Assembly: GCA_013076295.1 (NCBI GenBank)
Contig: RQOL01000658.1
Location: 3,102,353-3,166,352, forward strand
Origin: Sanderia malayensis
Taxonomy: Eukaryota; Cnidaria; Scyphozoa; Semaeostomeae; Pelagiidae
Direction: 5' to 3'
Length of the DNA stretch: 64,000 nt
The notes under the pieces: generated by a model
The model's database searches: none
Seen by the model: the letters and a program-made list of their open reading frames with translations, nothing else
Told to the model about the DNA's origin: nothing
Program-made: the position numbers and the translations under genes
In this document: one piece after another, positions 22,140 through 34,942 of the stretch
Layout: every line of letters begins with the position of its first letter
How positions within the stretch are numbered: position 1 is the first letter of the stretch

Positions 22140-23833
22140 CTCAAGTTTCTTAAGACATGAACAAATTTCAGAACTCATGGTTGTCTAAAGTCTCTTAAAT
22201 TTATAATTATTTTCTCAAAAACGTCAAATTACAAGAGGTTGATGCTAAATTGTTGTTTCACTGAGCACTTAAGGCAGATTTGCGCGAAGCAGAGTTGATG
22301 ACTTAAATTAAACGCCATCAAATCTAAACCATACAAACAGAAGATCAGGAGATAGCACAGTACATTTAAATCGGATAAGACAGAACAGTGTTCTGCATAA
22401 TGTCCATACAACAATTAAAGTATAAAGTATTATTTGCTACTTCACATTGATTAAATTAACCAAAGTTTGATTTGATGAATGAAGCGATATTCCTCTATTG
22501 AAATATGTACTAATATGTTTGATAACGAGGCTAATGCGTAGTACTTACCCAACTCTCCTTTGTTGTCAACCAATTAAAACAGACCTATTGTACAGAGGCT
22601 TTGTATTGTCAATATGCTGTCACCTTGTCTTTTTCTTGCAACCCCCCCTTTGTCCCCCCGTTTCTCGTTCCCCTCCCTGCTCTCTAATTTTGCTATTTCT
22701 TTGATTGTAGATGATTCTCATGTGAACACCAAAATATCTCCAAATCTGATCGGAAATATATCTCTCTTTGTCTTGGTGATTTTAGACAAAATCCCCCAAC
22801 GTGAAATGGCGGATTATACTGTCGTGCCCCTCCACTGTCCCCTTCTCCAGTGTGTTGTCTCAGAGGGGCATATGAATGAAATAAATCCCTCCGGGCTTCT
22901 TCTCTCTAAATTAGTTGCTAAATCGTAATTAAAGCGTGCACTGTACTGTCCCTCGTCGAGAAATAATTGCCATTAATTTAATAATCCCATTGCTCTTTAG
23001 TTCTGCTCATTAACTCGCGCATTTGTTGAATCTTTGTCTTTGAGAAGTAATGCACGCCATCGATATTTCTCAGCTGAAAACAACATGTCTCTTGCTGACT
23101 TGCAACAAACTGTGTGTGAATGAATGCAAGAAATCAATGTTGTATCATGTGCAAGGGTTGTGGCTGATTTTTTGAGAAGCAATTTAATTAAGACACCACA
23201 AAACTAAGTATGAACACAACTCTCCGAACAGGCATCTAATAAATTGTCAAAACAATAGTATAAGGTCATTAAAACTCGAAATGCTTTGAAATTCAATCAT
23301 TTATCCCAGGCCTTCAAGCCGTTATATTTTTTAAACTTCTCCTGCTGTCTCAAAAGTTTCCAGACGGATTGAAACTCCAGACAGATCTTGACGTTCTTCC
23401 CTTCCTGTACAAGCAGTTTCACAAACAAAACAACGTCTCTTGAAAATCAACAAAACCCCTGGATACACAGTGACTCATGCGATTTTAAATTCCCCACCAC
23501 CTCAACAGACATGCCCCAATAAACGAGCAATGGCCTTTACCACACAGATGCACAATTAATTTGCATCTTTTTCGATAAAATCGAATCGTTTTCTAGTTGA
23601 GTATTGAAAACGTGTTTGCAATTTTTCACTACTTCAATGGGCAACGACTTTTTGGCAGCATAACATGACAAGACGCAATATATTGCAACGACATCCGGGA
23701 CATTGAGTAAGTGAAGCGTGTTATGCGAAAATTGAATGAGAGGAGGTCTGTAATGGCGTATGCCGAATTGGATGTTATGTTTTAGTTTGTACCAGGTGTG
23801 GGTGATAACTTCATTAACAAGAACTTCTACATA
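22140..23833. other. Intergenic region upstream of the MRTF gene
   Basis: It contains the third, gene-less remnant of the tandem duplication (22250-22930) and about 900 bp of AT-rich sequence. A 114-codon open frame with a true ATG runs on the minus strand from 23881 to 23537. Its start is antisense to MRTF exon 1 and it has a hydrophobic N-terminus. I see no homology or splice support for it. Confidence 0.4.
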
Positions 23834-26800
23834 ATGGACAACGACTGCAGTGATTATGATAGCTATTGCGAAGGTTTGCATTCGTCAAAAGGGAACGTAT
23901 CTCCTTCTACAGACAATTTATTCAGCAATAAAGATGGTGAGCTAGCACACGGGTTATAGGCCCATTTCCTCGTTGCCTTTGAAGTTTCTGTTTGCATTTT
24001 GATTAGCGTTAATGGAAGACTCATTGCTGTTTTGTTTTTCGCACAGTGTTGGAAAGAAGACTGAAATGCAGGCTGGAGCGGGAAGATTTGATTTCAAGGG
24101 GAATAATGCCTCGTAAGTAATGTACTTTTTAATTTAACAGAGGGCCATGAGCAATTTTTAATGATCCGGAAGTCACATCTGGTACTCCGGGCCTACCAAG
24201 ATATATTTGTTTTCACAAAACAGCTGATTGATTTCATGTTTATTTTGTGTAATTCAAATTTACATCACCACCATGCTATGACATAAGTTTATAAACTTTC
24301 AATATTTCTTTGTTTATCTATGAAGGTGCACAATTTTTCAATGCGACCCAGAGAAATCATAATCGAGCCATTTTAAATCAATTTGACGAACTCAACAAAT
24401 AATTTATTCGTTTTAAATCGAAATTTAATAGATATTATTGTTGCTTATGACCCTATCCAACCAACAAAGTAAAACGAAAATAAATGTAATAATAAAGCAT
24501 TGCTATAAGCTGTTTTTGGAAAGGCAAACTGAACAAGAATTGTTTGATTAAGGCCTCAACGAAAACAATGCCTGATTGTTTCGGAGACAATGGATTCTCC
24601 CGGAGACAATGGATTCTTCCTTGAAAACAATCAACTGGTTATTGAACCATAGAAGATTGTATTTTGAATTTGTACATTGCAATCACTGTGTAACGTCCCC
24701 CACTGGTGATAAAATTCTTTTCTATTATACTAACAAAAACTTTCAGCCTACACTTTTAATCTCTACACAAATTGAAGCATTGTTGAAGTAATTACCTGAA
24801 GATAATATGTTTGCTTTGATTGTTTTTTTTTAGCTCATCATGCTTCACCAAATTTAGCAGCACAAATTCATCAGCTGGAAAGAGCCAAGGTAACAATATT
24901 TTCCCTTCAATCATCCCATTCAAGTTCTTATGAAATAACTCCCATTAACCCCTGACCCCCAACCCCCAACCCCCTACATCAGCTTAACATTAACCCTTGT
25001 GTCCCATGAGTAAGTTGGAATTTTATTTCTTTGTGCCCCAAGGAGCCCTTTCTGACTGTCTTTTATTTTTTTAGACTGGTGATTTGTTGCAAAAGAAAAT
25101 AAGAATTAGAGCAAGCAGGCAGCAACTTATTCAGCGTCACATATTGGCAGGTAAGACTACGCATTGCTGGTGGATTGTAATCAAATGTTCAACAACATTT
25201 GAATGTGAGGAAAGTATTGAAGTAGTGGAAAACTTTATATTGAATTATATGATCTGGCTGGAATAGGGACTGGTCTTTGAATTGAGGGGAATTAAGACCA
25301 AATTATCTCACAAAATAATAAACTTTTATTTTTATTATTAATCGCTGTATAATGTATTACAATATTGTTTCTTTTTATTCTAGATTCAAGAGTTGACGCA
25401 TCCTTGCAGGAGACCCAAACTGCGTTGGAGCGACATCGCATAGCCGATCAACTCAACGAACAACTCTACAACCGGCCTGGACCGCTAGAACTGATAAGAG
25501 AGAATATATTAGAAGTTGAGCCAACACTTGCTGATGCCGTCAAGCATGGCTGTGTACCATTCCATGAGACTTGTGAGGATGCAACATCTCCGAAAAGTGG
25601 CACACTTTGTGAATCACCACCATTGGATATTGATTGTGGGTCATCTCTTGGTTCGCTGTCTCCATTTGCAACAGAATCTATTGATACCTTTTCGCAGGCA
25701 TTTTCCGAACGCGTGTCTGTGAATACTGCAAGTGATGGTCAGGTGTCTTTGATGCCTTCCACGTACCAATCAGCAACTAGATTCGAAGACCTTCACCGTG
25801 GTCAGGAATCGGGGCAGTTGGGGGAGTACCCGATGGCAAAAGAACCCTACCAAAGAAGTGAAAAACCAAGAGATTCTTGTTACACAAAGAAGCTTCTGAA
25901 GTCAAACAAGAAGAGCAAACAGCAACACAGCAAATTGAAAATGAAAAAATACAAATACCACGAGTACAAACCGCCTGGTAGTATACCCCCATCGTATCAA
26001 GCACCATTGGATGACAGGTATAAACGTCTGCTGGAACAACAACAGATGTTTCTTCAAATGCAAGTGATGAAACAAAATGCGCTCTTTGAGTCATTGAACA
26101 GTAATGATGAGGAGATACAGGATGAATCAGATGGGGCAAATAATGCTGTGAAAGTGAGCAGTGTAGACAATACTGTGTGTAAGCAAATTCCTGTGAAGAC
26201 ATCCGTGTCAAAGACAAACTCTGCACCAAGTCCAACAGTTTTATCTCAGCCTGGCCATGTACTGGATGATATGCGAGTTGTAGACCTGAGGTCTCAGCTG
26301 CGACAACGTGGCTTGCCTGTCTCTGGCGCAAAAGCAAAACTTCTTGAAAGACTCAAGTCGTATGAAGAGAGGAGAAAAGCAGTTGATAATGAAGAGAGAA
26401 AAAAGAAAGTGTCATTAACTGAAACCCAATCCGAATCGTCTTTGCAGTCACAACAAATGTCGCAAGCTTTATATATCTCTTCGACAGCAGCACCAATTGA
26501 TTCTCAACCACCCACTATCAGCTCAAGTTCTGGGACAATCATGAAAGTCACAACATATGCAACACAGAACGGACAAACATTTCAACTTGTTCAAGCCATA
26601 CCACAGAACTCCCAACAACCGTATCAAGTCATCCAACAAGAGCCAATTATAATTGGTCAAAATGCCGCATTGCATCCAGCACAGTTGCAAGGCATTCAAC
26701 CAGTAACAGCTGGTGCCGTCTCACAAAGCCAAGCCATGCAGCTAGGAAAGGTGATGCTTACACCTGACCAGCAACAGCACGTGTATCAGAATGAGAATAG

Positions 26801-28501
26801 CCCTGTGATGTTGGACAACCAGCAGATTCAATACATACGAGATTTATCAGGTAATACCTCAGAACAAATGCAACTGCACATTGCACCCGTGGCAGCTACA
26901 TCTATAGCACAGAGTTACATGCAGGACAAGAATGGGAGAATTGTGGACCAGAACCAGCAAGTGCCAATGTACGAGCAGATGTCAAACGAATTACACTCTT
27001 TGCCATTGCTGCAGCATATCAGCGAACAGAAAAAGCAGAGCACATCGCAAGCATCGGATAGCTACGTGCACAATCAATTCATGATGCAAGCGGACAATTC
27101 TCAGAGAAACCAACTGAACGATTCTAACAACCCACAGTCACCACTGCTTCTTCATTTGCAGCAGATTAGGGACTCACTGAGCATGCCCACAACTAGCAGA
27201 CAGCAACCGCAACATGTTGGCACCCAGCAAACGCAGCATGATAACAATAACTTTATTGCAAAATCGAGCGAAAGACATTTGGTTTATCGAGATCGAGCTC
27301 ACACAGATCCGCTCAGGACTGTCGATCAGAATGATCATCAAACATTTATGCAGCAGTCAAGTTTATCGGCTTCAAGACCGTTGGTCATGCAACAAAATGG
27401 CACAGTGGTTGTTGTCAGCAGTGATGGACCAAGTGCAAAGGATTCAAACTTAAAAAGAGAAGAAATCAAGCCTTGTCACTTATCCTATAATGGAATGGTA
27501 TGTATTTGTGTTTCATATTATTATGTACTCTATCTAATAATGCATTTGTATGTCATTCAGGGTTTCGTAGCAAGTTTTTGCAGCGATTTTATCTCTTTTC
27601 TAAAGCACAATTCACAAAAAAATACAAACGACCAACCTTCAGAAGATCTTATGGAAATTTTAGGAGGTAGGATTCTCTTTTTTGTAACATTTCCTTGTTT
27701 ATTTAGGGTTAGGTTTTTATCATTTTAAATATTAAAAGCTCTTTATCATTTCTTTATTTGATGTTTATTTAACCTGTTTACTTTGCCTTCTTTCTTTTAT
27801 AATATATCTGAATTGATTCTAAATTTCATTTGTTTGCAGAAATCTCAAGTAGTGCCCAGTCTTCTGCTGGGAGTGAAAATTACCTTTCCCAACATTATCA
27901 TTCGGACAATTCAAAGAAAGTTGATGCGACTAAATTTCCTGCGTTCAAATTGCCACTTAAGCAAGAACCCAGAAAATTGTTGCCTTCTTGCTCGAAGCAA
28001 AGACAAGTAACTACTCGAACATATGGCTCACTTCCTGAAGATTTGAACATGCTTAGTGCAAACGTACATCACGATGATGCTATGCCCCATTCAGCTCACG
28101 CATCGTGTGTTAGTTTGACAAAGAATCCCTCCCAATCTCAGTCTGTGAATAGCCCATTATCATCAACCAATGTTAACTCCACATCACCCATTCACATGGA
28201 AGATGATTGTCTGCAAATGGACATTGACGAAGGGGTGTATCTCACCAACGAAAATGAACTTAATTGGCTTGATTTAAATGCCACAACAAATTGCGAACAA
28301 AAATCGTCCGAGAGAGTTCAGAATAATAAAGATATAGACTTGAATGCTTGCATTGATCCAATGGGTTTCAATGTCCCATGTTCAACATCCTATGATCACT
28401 ATGCAAAGGCCCAGGACATGGCTTTGTCAATATTTGATGTCGACAATCATCCTATCATGATGGCTGTTGATAGCAATGATCCTGACAAATGGAGCTTCTA
28501 G
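23834..28501 (+). CDS. MRTF: Myocardin-related transcription factor (SRF coactivator)
   Basis: Seven exons (23834-23936, 24047-24112, 24834-24889, 25075-25150, 25384-27497, 27561-27666, 27840-28501) give 1060 residues. Three RPEL actin-binding motifs are present at about 36-56 (RLEREDLISRGIMP), 80-101 (RASRQQLIQRHILA) and 124-144 (YNRPGPLELIRENIL). They are followed by the basic SRF-contact segment KYKYHEYKPP (about 290) and a SAP domain (about 394-428: VVDLRSQLRQRGLPVSGAKAKL). A long Q/S-rich region and an acidic C-terminus with LNWLDL resemble an activation domain. By family knowledge, G-actin binding to RPEL motifs holds the protein in the cytoplasm, and actin polymerisation releases it to activate SRF at CArG boxes. 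The intron 27498-27560 is 63 nt, in frame and stop-free. I see no clear leucine zipper. Confidence 0.95.
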
Positions 28502-29434
28502 TTTTTCATTGATTAATTGAGGATTATCAATTGTCAATGCCTGATAAAAATGGTGGAAGGTAAGTGAACATTTCTTTATGTTATTGGTGAACATTAATCT
28601 TTATGAAATTTCATCTTATGTTTGTATTGGGGAACCTGAGAATTTTAGCCTGCCAGATATCTGAATAAAATTTGGGCATGCTTCAAATTAGCAATGGAGC
28701 TTCATATTTTATCAAAGATAAAATTAGTTAAACAACCTTGAATGACAAATATCTGGTACAATATTGCACAAAGTTGTCTCCATTATTTTCAGTGAAGAAG
28801 ATAATTTAATCCATTAAAATTATAATGCTTGTATATTTTATTTCTTTATACTGTTACCATATAAAAGTATGGAGAAAGCAAATTTTTAATGTTTGCCTTT
28901 TATTTTCAAGCTGTATAAAAATATCCACTTTTCTTATTTATGTGTTTGGTTGTTTTTTGGGTATTCACTCAATAGTCAGTAAGATTGTTGTAGAAATTTG
29001 ACAAATTGTCTAAATATATACATTTGATTCTTGGTGTATCTCTTTTTGTCCATCTGCGTAGCTTTTCTCTAAATGCAAAGATGGATTATGCAGAGATTTT
29101 CAAGGAAATAAGGTGCAAATTCATAATAATGTCCTTTCCATCATTATATCATTACAATAGACCATCAATTTATCAGAAATGTTATAAAATTAACACCAGA
29201 TCATGGTGACAATGATTATACAATACAATACCACATGGATTAAGAAACTATTAAGATATAGGAAAATTAAATACAGATAAATGTCTTCTTTCATTGATAA
29301 GGGATGGGATTTTTTTCAAGAACAAAATAATTGTTTATTCTCCAAATGCATGTCATGTTAATATAAAATGTTCTTGATTAAGAGAATTTACTGTCCTGCA
29401 TCGTTGTTCACAAAGTAAAAATTGCTTTTTTGTG
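28502..29434. other. Convergent 3' region, MRTF and CARHSP1-like
   Basis: AT-rich 3' UTRs of the two convergent genes. A good donor-like site (GGAAGGTAAGTGA, about 28555) follows the MRTF stop and could mark a 3' UTR intron. Nothing else is recognised. Confidence 0.4.
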
Positions 29435-30219
29435 TTAATTCAGAGGTGCCCATCTCTCATGTTTTGATTCTCCCATTTTAATCAGTTTAACTTCTACAGC
29501 CTGCTTTTCCGTCAGCTTTGGAGGCATAAAAATTGTCCTATATTCCACTTTGTCACCATTCTGGGGGACATATTCACCTTCAACACTAAAAAAGCAGAAC
29601 GTACATTGTCAAGATTTCAAGAAACGTTATAAGGACAGCTATCAGAAAAAAATTATGCATACTTACTCAGAAATGTGAACAAAATAATGTTTTTCTTCTT
29701 CAGAATCTGCCTTAACAAATCCATGACCATGAGATCTGCTAAATTCAGTTATGACTCCCGTCTCAACTGGGCTATCAGATGCAATACGGGACCTAAAAAT
29801 GAAAATAAATATGATACCAAACACAGATTTAGATATACTGTAAGATGAGATACAATTAAAATCAGAACAAGACGCACAAAAATTAAGAAAGTTGTATTTT
29901 TCATTGATCTTCAAACCTCTAAAAACAGTTTCTTGATTAAATCTTATCAACGTTTTAAATGGTAAGTCCTATGCTAAAGCCCCTGTGAGTGTAACTTAGC
30001 ATGACGTTAACGAAAATATAATTTCGAAGTCTTCTAACTCAAATCAATTAAGAATAAGGATGCAGAAACAACTTACTGAGATGTGGTTCTAGTTCGTCTA
30101 CACGGAACAGGACTCGGTATCAAAAAGGGAAGTTTTCTAGGAGACCTTGGCACGTGAAACTCTTCTTTTTCAATTTTATGATGATCCTCTTTATGAGCTG
30201 TTGGTGGTGTGGAAGACAT
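29435..30219 (-). CDS. CARHSP1: CARHSP1/CSDC2-type cold-shock domain protein
   Basis: Three exons (30219-30077, 29792-29667, 29585-29435) give 139 residues. The N-terminal SPRKLPFLIPSPVPCRRTRT matches the conserved phosphorylatable SP/RRTRT region of CARHSP1. The cold-shock domain follows with HGHGFVKA (RNP1-like), HYFVHISD (RNP2) and VEGEYVP. The C-terminal PPK...QAVEVKLI block also matches. Family members are cytoplasmic single-strand nucleic acid binders that influence mRNA stability. The gene is divergent from NUBP1, with a satellite between them. Confidence 0.93.
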
Positions 30220-30404
30220 TTTAAAGTAGCGTTGACACTCCAAGTTCCTCCTGGGTTAGGCCTAGCATATGTTAACACACAAGGACAAGCTTCCCTCAAA
30301 GATCAAAATTAGCAACGAAATGCATGCTGGTCTTGTCAAGAAATAAATCAAACAAGTCCTTCCATCTCATGACGTCATCTTGCCTGCTGCTGTGCATTGT
30401 CAAA

Positions 30405-31766
30405 AAGGGTGATACTGCGCATGCTGCGTCACAAATGCTCCTGCGCAAAACCCCAAACATGGTACTGCGCATACACGCCCACTTTACGGCAGCTAGCCCT
30501 GACCCTAACCCTAAACCTAACTCTAACCCTAACTCTAAGACCAATCCATGGTATCAAGGACATGATTACGTCATGCATTCTCCTGCGCACTAACCCAAAA
30601 ATGGTACTGCGCATACACGCCCACCTTTACGGCAACTAGCCCTGACCCTAACCCTAAACCTAACCCTAACTCTAAGCCAAATCCATGGTATCAAGGACAT
30701 GATTACGTCATGCATTCTCCTGCGCACTAACCCAAAAATGGTACTGCGCATACACGCCCACCTTTACGGCAGCTAGCCCTGACCCTAACCCTAAATCTAA
30801 CTCTAACCCTAGCTCTAAGACCAATCCATGGTATCAAGGACATGATTACGTCATGCATTCTCCTGCGCACTAACCCAAATATGGTACTGCGCATGCCAGC
30901 CCACCTTTACGGCAGCTGGCCCTGACCCTAACCCTAAACCTAACTCTAACCCTAGCTCTAAGACCAATCCATGGTATCAAGGACATGATTACGTCATGCA
31001 TTCTCCTGCGCACTAACCCAAAAATGGTACTGCGCATACACGCCCACCTTTACGGCAGCTAGCCCTGACCCTAACCCTAAACCTAACTCTAACCCGAGCT
31101 CCAAGACCAATCCATGGTATCAAGGACATGATTACGTCATGCATTCTCCTGCGCACTAACCCAAAAATGGTACTGCGCATACACGCCCACCTTTACGGCA
31201 GCTAGCCCTGACCCTAACCCTAAACCTAACTCTAACCCTAGCTCTAAGACCAATCCATGGTATCAAGGACATGATTACGTCATGCATTCTCCTGCGCACT
31301 AACCCAAAAATGGTACTGCGCATACACGCCCACCTTTACGGCAACTAGCCCTGACCCTAACCCTAAACCTAACTCTAACCCTAGCTCTAAGACCAATCCA
31401 TGGTATCAAGGACATGATTACGTCATGCATTCTCCTGCGCACTAACCCAAAAATGGTACTGCGCATACACGCCCACCTTTACGGCAGCTAGCCCTGACCC
31501 TAACCCTAAACCTAACTCTAACCCTAGCTCTAAGACCAATCCATGGTATCAAGGACATGATTACGTCATGCATTCTCCTGCGCACTAACCCAAAAATGGT
31601 ACTGCGCATACACGCCCACCTTTACGGCAGCTAGCCCTGACCCTAACCCTAAACCTAACTCTAACCCTAGCTCTAAGACCAATCCATGGTATCAAGGACA
31701 TGATTACGTCATGCATGCTCCTGCGCAGTAACCCAAACATGGTACTGCACATACCCGCCCATCTTG
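30405..31766. repeat. 143-bp satellite with telomere-like CCCTAA tracts
   Basis: Nine GCCCTGACCCTAACCCTAAA starts occur at 30496, 30639, 30776, 30919, 31062, 31205, 31348, 31491 and 31634. The spacing is 143 bp in every case but one (137). Each unit has a CCCTAA/CTCTAA tract of about 45 bp, then AATCCATGGTATC, a CRE/bZIP-like ATTACGTCATGCAT, CTCCTGCGCACTAACCC, an NRF1-half-like ACTGCGCAT, and CCCACCTTTACGGCAGCT. The edge copies are more degenerate. The array fills most of the 1.66 kb between the CARHSP1 and NUBP1 start codons. The telomere-like part is interstitial. Confidence 0.95.
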
Positions 31767-31878
31767 ATACTTCTGGCTGACTTTTCTTTCATTTTGGTAT
31801 TTTATTCTATTTGTTGTGTTCTTGCAGTAAATTATTTGTTTTATTTTAAGTTCATCTATAAGAACATCAAAATTTGCT

Positions 31879-34531
31879 ATGGGTGATGTTCCAAACAATG
31901 CTCCAGAGCGTAAGTAACTAAAAATGAATTTATATGTGGCCGTTAGCCTTATCTCCATCAGTGTTATGATGTATGGGCCTTCTATGTATTGTAGATATAG
32001 ATGAATATACATGACGTCATTGTTCCTAAACTTGTGAGATGGAGAAAGTAATTTTTTGATTCTTAGACTGCCCCGGAACGCGAAGTGAAGATGCTGGTAG
32101 TGCTGATGCCTGTGCAGGCTGCCCAAATCAAACAATTTGCTCAACATCAAGAGCCATGGGCCCAGATCCAGGTGAAACATTTGCATAAGCCACGCGGTAT
32201 ACTTGCATATTGGTGCACGTGGTGTGATTTTATCTGATGAAATCAAGTTATTGACGTATAGGGGAGTGTGAGCTTATGGTAAATCAAACCCTCATCGTAT
32301 GAATTCCCCAGTATTTTCCTAAGCATTATATTCCTCAAACTTCTCCATAGTTCATTAATTTAGCATTTCTTTCATCATTTTCAATATTATTATTTTCACA
32401 TCTGAAAATTCTAATGTTTTGTCAACTGAAAGCCCTGATCATGTGTTGGTTGTCTTGCATCTCAGCATAGTCAAAAAGGATTATGCTGACACACTATCCC
32501 TTTCGATTGACTATGGTGCCAGCAAGCATTTACATGAATTAGTATCACCGACAACAAACAAAATCATTTATAGTCTAAATCATCACGCATACAAGATCTG
32601 TTTCAAATACTTTTAGATGTTGAGGCAGTAAGAAAAAGACTTGAATCTGTAAAGCATAAAATTCTTGTACTCTCTGGTAAAGGAGGCGTTGGTAAAAGCA
32701 CGTTTTCATCACATCTCGCTTATGGAATTGCTTCAGACAGCAATGTCAACGTAAGATTTTTATTTAAAATAGTTTGCAACAAGCAAGATCTTTGTTTAAA
32801 TGATTCTATCTAGGTCAATATACAGCGTTTGTTTACTTATTTTTGTTGATGCAGGTTGCTGTACTCGACTTGGATATTTGCGGTCCATCGATTCCAAGAA
32901 TCTTTGGGGTGGAACACGAACAGGTTCATCAAAGTGCTTCTGGATGGTCCCCAGTTGTATGTTATCTACGTTGTTTCTATTTCATTATTTTTATTTCTTG
33001 TTATGTTTTTTATCTGGAGACATTTTTTTAATGAATGACAATATACAATTTTAAATCATCACACAATTAGAGTATTTAGTTTCACAGCCTGTGATTTTAT
33101 CCTTTTCAGTATGTCCAAGAAAATCTTTGTGTTATGTCAGTCGGGTTTCTGCTCAGTGGACCCGATGAGGCTGTGATTTGGAGAGGACCAAAGAAAAATG
33201 GTAGGCTTCTCTCTTAATTGATCAAGATTACTTAACAGCTTAATTGTTTGTGTGGTGTAGGATAAGCAAATTTTGGCATTTTATAGTTATAATCCGTCTC
33301 TCTATCTGCAGGCTTGATAAAACAGTTTCTGAGAGACGTTGACTGGGGAGACATTGATTATCTGGTAATAGACACACCACCTGGAACTTCTGATGAGCAC
33401 TTATCTGCTGTTCAATATCTAAGCACTGGTGATCTTGATGGTGCAATCTTGATTACAACACCTCAGGTATTCTTCTCTTTGTGTCTGAGATGTTCTTGTA
33501 TTTTTCTGCAAGCTCTAACTTCCCTCTAGCACTTTTATTATATTTCCAAGAGATTTGCTTCTTCTCTGACATTTTTATTCCCATTTCAGGAGCTACACTC
33601 TACTTCTTAGCCATTTCTGTTCTCCTTCTAGAGTTAAATGTTTTCTTTCTTTCTCAGGAAGTTGCTTTACAAGATGTCAGAAAAGAAATAAATTTTTGCA
33701 AGAAAATCAAGCTACCGGTTATTGGAATTGTGGAGAACATGAGTGGGTTTGTCTGCCCCAACTGCAAGGTATTGTAACATACTCCTTTGTAGGGACATGC
33801 TACGCATGACTACATCATATCCTCTCATTATTGGTTACACACATAGCATTGTTACTGTATCCACATTTTTCTCTTTGCTTAGAATTGGATTGCTTTTTTA
33901 TCTTTTTAGAACGAGTCACAAATTTTCCCACCTACAACTGGTGGAGCTGCAAAGATGTCTGAAGATTATGACATCCAACTTCTGGGCAAGCTTCCCTTGG
34001 ATCCATTGATTGGTAATTCATTCCTCAGTTTAGTTTTTATTAATGCTTAGGCGATTGCTCGTCTTGAATTGCCTTGCTACAATCATCACAGTTTTATTAT
34101 ATTGGACGTTTTAGGAAAATGCTGTGATGAAGGTGTGTCTTATTTGACTGAAGTCCCTGATTCACCAGCTACAATCGCATTTCAACAAATTATAGAAAGT
34201 AGGTAGACTTATACAGATGGATAATCAATATTATACCAAACTAAATATATTATACCAGGGGTGTTTATTATATCTTTTGAGTAATGGAACAAGATTGATT
34301 TGTTTATATCTTCAATGTCACAGGAGTATTGCAGGTTTCGAAGTAACCATTCATTATTGTTTATGTTTCATTATTGTTAGTTTTCATTGAGTGGAATTTC
34401 ATTCATTGTGTCAAATTTTGTACAGTTTCGCAATTTTTCTTTCAGAAATTTGTGGCTTTTGTAAAGAGCGTGAGTCTGCACCTTCAACAATTCCTGCAGC
34501 CACTCCAATGGAGGAGACTGTAACAAGATGA
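31879..34531 (+). CDS. NUBP1: NUBP1, cytosolic Fe-S cluster assembly scaffold ATPase
   Basis: Ten exons (31879-31909, 32067-32171, 32617-32750, 32855-32956, 33110-33200, 33312-33466, 33658-33768, 33910-34012, 34115-34198, 34446-34531) give 333 residues. The N-terminal cluster ligands C12-x13-C26-x2-C29-x5-C35 keep the exact NUBP1/Nbp35 spacing. Other marks are the deviant Walker [40 protein letters not shown] and the dimer-bridging CPNC motif (SGFVCPNCK). With NUBP2 it is the scaffold of the cytosolic iron-sulfur assembly pathway. The C-terminus adds GFCKERE and a short T/P-rich tail. The gene is complete and looks functional. Confidence 0.97.
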
Positions 34532-34942
34532 TATGCATAGAATAGATATCACTGAGAAGCAAAGATGAAAATTCCTGGTACAATTATGTGGTAACACATT
34601 GTTTCAGTAGGCAAATAATAATCCCTTAGAATCCAACATGATCCCTCTTAATCTGTTAGAAACTATTAAAATCCACCTGAATCCATTACAATCTACTGTA
34701 ATTCAACAAAACATTGACCATATATATACGTAATTACATTATATATGTGTAGAATAGAGTTCATTTGCAACTGTTTGACAGCTTGTGTAGCAACAAGCAA
34801 CTTGGGAAACTGTACACCAAGGCTAACTTCATCCTGCATCTGACCGCCATTCCATCCACAATGGTTGTTGTGTTTCCTCTCAGATAAACCTAATTACCCA
34901 CTGTAAGTTAATAAATATATCTGCTTTGGGAATGGCTGCCTT

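Larger units (their letters stand above)
17455..22930. repeat. Tandem segmental duplication carrying a secreted-protein gene
   Basis: A block containing ACCTATTGTACAG, then GTCACCTTGTCTTTT, then a CCCCTCCCTGCTC run begins near 17467, 19679 and 22583. The first two copies continue through GCGTGTTAGGCC sequence, a gene and its 5' flank. The third is a remnant with no gene. Copy 1 lacks about 260 bp present in copy 2 (19782-20040), and that segment is also in the third block (22705-22930). Copy 2 lacks part of the 17710-17985 segment, a relative of which is at 22250-22440. The copies are about 85-95% similar by eye. Confidence 0.85.

Noticed and set aside
23537..23881. 114-codon minus-strand frame with ATG and hydrophobic start
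   Set aside because: Overlaps MRTF exon 1 in antisense and shows no recognisable domain or conserved feature; could be chance in AT-rich DNA.
25777..26337. 186-codon minus-strand open frame
   Set aside because: Antisense to the large MRTF exon carrying the SRF-contact and SAP regions; no motifs of its own.
30405..31766. CRISPR array or true chromosome end
   Set aside because: Units are fully repeated without unique spacers, the host is an animal, and genes lie on both sides, so this is an interstitial satellite.
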